Below are positions 33,301 to 35,237 of a stretch of DNA of 35,237 nt, piece after piece. The stretch's first letter is position 1; every line of letters starts with the position of its first letter. The position numbers and the translations under genes are program-made. The notes under the pieces were generated by a model. It searched no databases and had not been told where the DNA came from. It saw only the letters and a program-made list of their open reading frames with translations. The DNA comes from SVEL01 sp045123575 (GTDB lineage: Bacteria > Bacillota > Clostridia > Lachnospirales > Lachnospiraceae): positions 1 through 35,237 of the forward strand of contig JBGVKG010000032.1 in NCBI GenBank assembly GCA_045123575.1, given 5' to 3'.

Positions 33301-34398
33301 TTGATAAAAAGAAGAATGCTACGTACAAGAGAACTGAAACCTGGTATGAAAATCGATCAATCGGTTGTTGACCGACTTGGTCGTAATCTTGTTGCCCGTG
33401 GCTCAATTTTAGATGAATATGTAATCGAATCTCTATTAAAATTGGGCGTTATGAATATTTATATTCAAGAAGGCGAAGAAGATGAAACTGATGAAGAAGT
33501 TAAGATATCAGAACAAGCTCAGCGTACAATAGATAAACTCTATACCGACGACCGTTCAAAAGTTACTCTGTCTGCCAGTGTTCGACAAAGAGTAGCAGAA
33601 GGTATTCAGTACATTTACAATAATGCTGATTCAGACAATCTAACAGAAACAACAAACATCATCGCTAACGACCTGCTAGATGCTATAGATGCAAATGATG
33701 CTATCGCAATAGATATTAGTGCCTTAAAGACAAGTGATGAATACACTTTTAAGCACAGTGTAGATGTAGCAACAATTTCTATGATACTAGGTAAGCAGCA
33801 AGGTATGTCTAAACAGGAGATACGTGACCTTGGTATAACGGGACTTTTACACGATGTAGGTAAAACTAAAGTTCCACTTGAAATTCTAAATAAACCTGCC
33901 CGTTTGGACACAGATGAATTTGAGATTATGAAGCAACATTCTGTATACGGTTATAGAATGCTACAAAATAATCCTAACTTTAGCAAATCTATTCTTATGG
34001 GTGTGTTGCAGCACCACGAAAAAATAGACGGTAGTGGCTATCCAATAGGTGTAGCCAGCGATAAAATAAGTGATTTCGCAAAAATATTATCCGTTGCTGA
34101 TATATACGACGCACTTATCACAGAGCGCCCATATAAACCTGCTTTCTCACAACGTGATGCTGTTGAAATGATTATGTCTATGACTGGTGAACTAGACATG
34201 AAGGCTATGAAAAGCTTCTTAGAAAGTATGATTTTATATCCAGTTGGCTCAGTTGTAGAACTAAGCAATGGTGAAAAAGCTAAAGTTGTAAAAAACAGTC
34301 CTCACTACATCCTTAGACCAACTGTAGTAGGTCTAACTAGTGGTCGAGTATACGACCTTGGCGAAGATTTGGGCTGCGCCAACATAATTATATTGTAA
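33301..34398 (+). CDS. HD-GYP domain protein (probable cyclic-di-GMP phosphodiesterase)
   Basis: Cytoplasmic protein of 365 residues from a TTG start. The N-terminal small domain (about 1-60: TRELKPGMKIDQSVVDRLGRNLV) resembles the DUF3391-like domain often fused to HD-GYP. The HD-GYP domain follows with TFKHSVDVATIS, GLLHDVGKTKVPLEILNKP (HD) and GVLQHHEKIDGSGYPIG (GYP). A C-terminal 50-residue beta tail (GSVVELSNGEKAKVV) ends it. The family hydrolyses cyclic-di-GMP to pGpG or GMP. GGAG lies 8 bases before TTG 33301, and the promoter at 33227-33254 excludes the longer frame; ATG 33316 is the alternative start. No GGDEF gene is nearby. Element 2 begins 14 bases after the stop. Confidence 0.92.
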   Translation: MIKRRMLRTRELKPGMKIDQSVVDRLGRNLVARGSILDEYVIESLLKLGVMNIYIQEGEEDETDEEVKISEQAQRTIDKLYTDDRSKVTLSASVRQRVAEGIQYIYNNADSDNLTETTNIIANDLLDAIDANDAIAIDISALKTSDEYTFKHSVDVATISMILGKQQGMSKQEIRDLGITGLLHDVGKTKVPLEILNKPARLDTDEFEIMKQHSVYGYRMLQNNPNFSKSILMGVLQHHEKIDGSGYPIGVASDKISDFAKILSVADIYDALITERPYKPAFSQRDAVEMIMSMTGELDMKAMKSFLESMILYPVGSVVELSNGEKAKVVKNSPHYILRPTVVGLTSGRVYDLGEDLGCANIIIL

Positions 34399-34412
34399 AT
34401 TTTGGTTTCTAT

Positions 34413-34730
34413 TACTGAAAGAACTTCGAGTAAGAATGCTACAGTTTTATTCTAGGTTACGAGTACTAGATTTTCTAAATGATTTGATAAAGATTTTCAA
34501 ATAGCACGCAACCGCCGACTACTTACCGTCCGTGGTTCGGAGTCGGCTCGTCGGCAACTGACTTCGCTATGCTATTGATATATTTATTTGGTATAGCAAA
34601 ATTCCTTTGGAATTTTGGTCACGCTCGTGTTCCAGCGTTGCTATTTCTAGAACAAATCATTAAGAAAATCTACATACTCTCCACATAAATAAAACTTGCA
34701 TCATGCTTACTTGAAGTTCTTTTTTTAGTA
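34413..34730 (+). repeat. Nested imperfect inverted-repeat element 2 (about 318 bp)
   Basis: The outer arms 34413-34486 and 34653-34730 are imperfect inverted repeats of about 75 bases, with clear blocks GAACTTCGAGTAAG and AGATTTTCT-AATGATTTG. Inner stems are AAATAGC/GCTATTT (34499-34505 with 34640-34646), a perfect GCCGACT/AGTCGGC hairpin (34514-34520 with 34541-34547) and AAAATTCC/GGAATTTT (34598-34605 with 34609-34616). It starts right after the HD-GYP stop on the same strand. It shares GGTTACGAGT and the AATCTA-ACTCTC-ACA block with element 1 read on the minus strand. No coding frame. Function unknown; it would form the 3' end of the HD-GYP transcript. Confidence 0.8.
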
Positions 34731-34744
34731 GAATTTATCATTTC

Positions 34745-35099
34745 TCTTACCTTTGCATGCCATTTAGCTTGTATGGATAGAATTTCTAAGTTGGATTCAC
34801 CATTTTATCTTACCTTTACAAACCATTTAGATTGTAAAGGTAGACTTTCCAAGCTGGATTCACCATTTTTTCTTACTTTGGCACACAATTTAGCTTGTAA
34901 AGGTAGACTTTTTAAGTTGGATTTACCATTTTTTCTTACCTTTGCATGCCATTTAGCTTGTATGGATAGAATTTCTAAGCTGAATTCACCATTTTTTCTT
35001 ACCTTTGGCACACAATTCAGCTTGTAAAGGTAGACTTTCTAGGCTGAATTCACCATTTTTTCTTACCTTTACGTATGATTTAGCTTGTATAGATAGAAA
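34745..35099. repeat. Six tandem 63-bp repeats (last unit partial)
   Basis: Units start at 34745, 34808, 34871, 34934, 34997 and 35061 (TCTTACcTTTg...), spaced 63, 63, 63, 63 and 64 bases; the sixth is cut after about 39 bases. There are no spacers. Units 1 and 4 share a TTTGCATGCCATTTAGC version, and units 3 and 5 a TTTGGCACACAATTTAGC/TTCAGC version, so the array grew partly by copying unit groups. As 63 is 21 codons, the array is open on both strands (34773-35027 plus, 34805-35011 minus) with a 21-residue periodicity such as KVRKNGESSLESLPLQ. The 64-base step breaks the minus-strand frame and neither frame has a good ribosome site, so I do not call a gene. Confidence 0.85.
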
Positions 35100-35237
35100 T
35101 GATGAGCCATGCCGACAGGCTTGCAAAAGTCAGTTGCAAAACAACTGACTTTTAGCTCGCTGATGTTTGGAGCCTCATCCGATGCATAGCATCGTTTCCT
35201 CCAAACTAATTCGCGGCATTCGCCGTATACATCCAAG
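35100..35237. repeat. Structured element 3, cut by the window end
   Basis: A run of nested inverted repeats follows the tandem array. There is a perfect 12-bp hairpin AAAAGTCAGTTG/CAACTGACTTTT (35125-35136 with 35142-35153). GTTTGGAG/CTCCAAAC (35165-35172 with 35199-35206) encloses CGATGC/GCATCG (35180-35185 with 35189-35194). An outer ATGCCG/CGGCAT (35109-35114 with 35214-35219) spans both. The string CAACTGACTT also occurs in the core of element 2. No gene is seen; the rest lies beyond the window. Confidence 0.65.

Noticed and set aside
34773..35027. 84-residue repeat open frame on the plus strand (and 68-residue one on the minus strand)
   Set aside because: Both arise because the 63-bp tandem repeat is a multiple of three. 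No ribosome site precedes either, both strands are equally open, and the 64-base step breaks the minus-strand frame.
34745..35099. CRISPR array
   Set aside because: Units are contiguous with no unique spacers, 63 bp is too long for a CRISPR repeat, and no cas genes are present.

Overview
This is about 35 kb of low-GC bacterial DNA, most likely from a member of the Bacillota, class Clostridia, probably Lachnospiraceae. The assignment rests on Gram-positive traits (LTA-synthase-family protein, strong AGGAGG-type ribosome binding sites, TTGaca/TATAAT promoters) and on gene types common in that family (WYL regulator, HD-GYP protein, DUF5058 and DUF5662 families, ATP-type PEP carboxykinase). Genus cannot be fixed from the sequence alone. 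I see no tRNA, rRNA, CRISPR array, insertion sequence or prophage.

Layout. 1-261: a long nested-hairpin element. 262-7800 (minus): a BmrCD-type heterodimeric ABC exporter, an S66 (MccF/LD-carboxypeptidase) peptidase, a remnant of an S51-type peptidase, a pair of half-size chromate transporters, a P-loop kinase, a NUDIX remnant and a GNAT acetyltransferase. This stretch looks accessory. 7953-10190: a DUF5662 gene, then a secreted protein with a hydrophobic C-terminal hairpin followed by a 3-TM protein (bacteriocin/immunity-like), divergent from a broken lipoprotein-type subtilase. 10289-19830: housekeeping genes, namely aspartate kinase, a hybrid sensor kinase with an RsmF-type methyltransferase, a diacylglycerol-kinase-family enzyme with TruA, AroB, and an alanine/glycine:cation symporter. 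20005-22829: an operon of two membrane proteins (one DUF5058) and a membrane-anchored M20 peptidase. 22961-28059: PEP carboxykinase, an LTA-synthase-family protein and a membrane-anchored glycerophosphodiester phosphodiesterase. 28209-33033: an O-antigen ligase/polymerase-like protein, convergent with an operon of WYL regulator, RlmD-type methyltransferase, ArsC/Spx-family protein and polysaccharide deacetylase. 33301-34398: an HD-GYP protein. 34399-35237: no gene; a second nested-hairpin element, six 63-bp tandem repeats, and a third structured element cut by the window edge.

Three observations stand out. First, the hairpin elements at the two ends share sequence motifs and each lies directly downstream of a gene in the same orientation, so they look like one dispersed family of structured elements. 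Second, three genes within 5.3 kb (S51 peptidase, NUDIX, subtilase) each keep their N- and C-terminal ends but have lost the centre. Third, the 8596-10188 locus looks like a secreted-toxin/immunity system with a decayed protease. All functional calls come from reading motifs; no database search was run.
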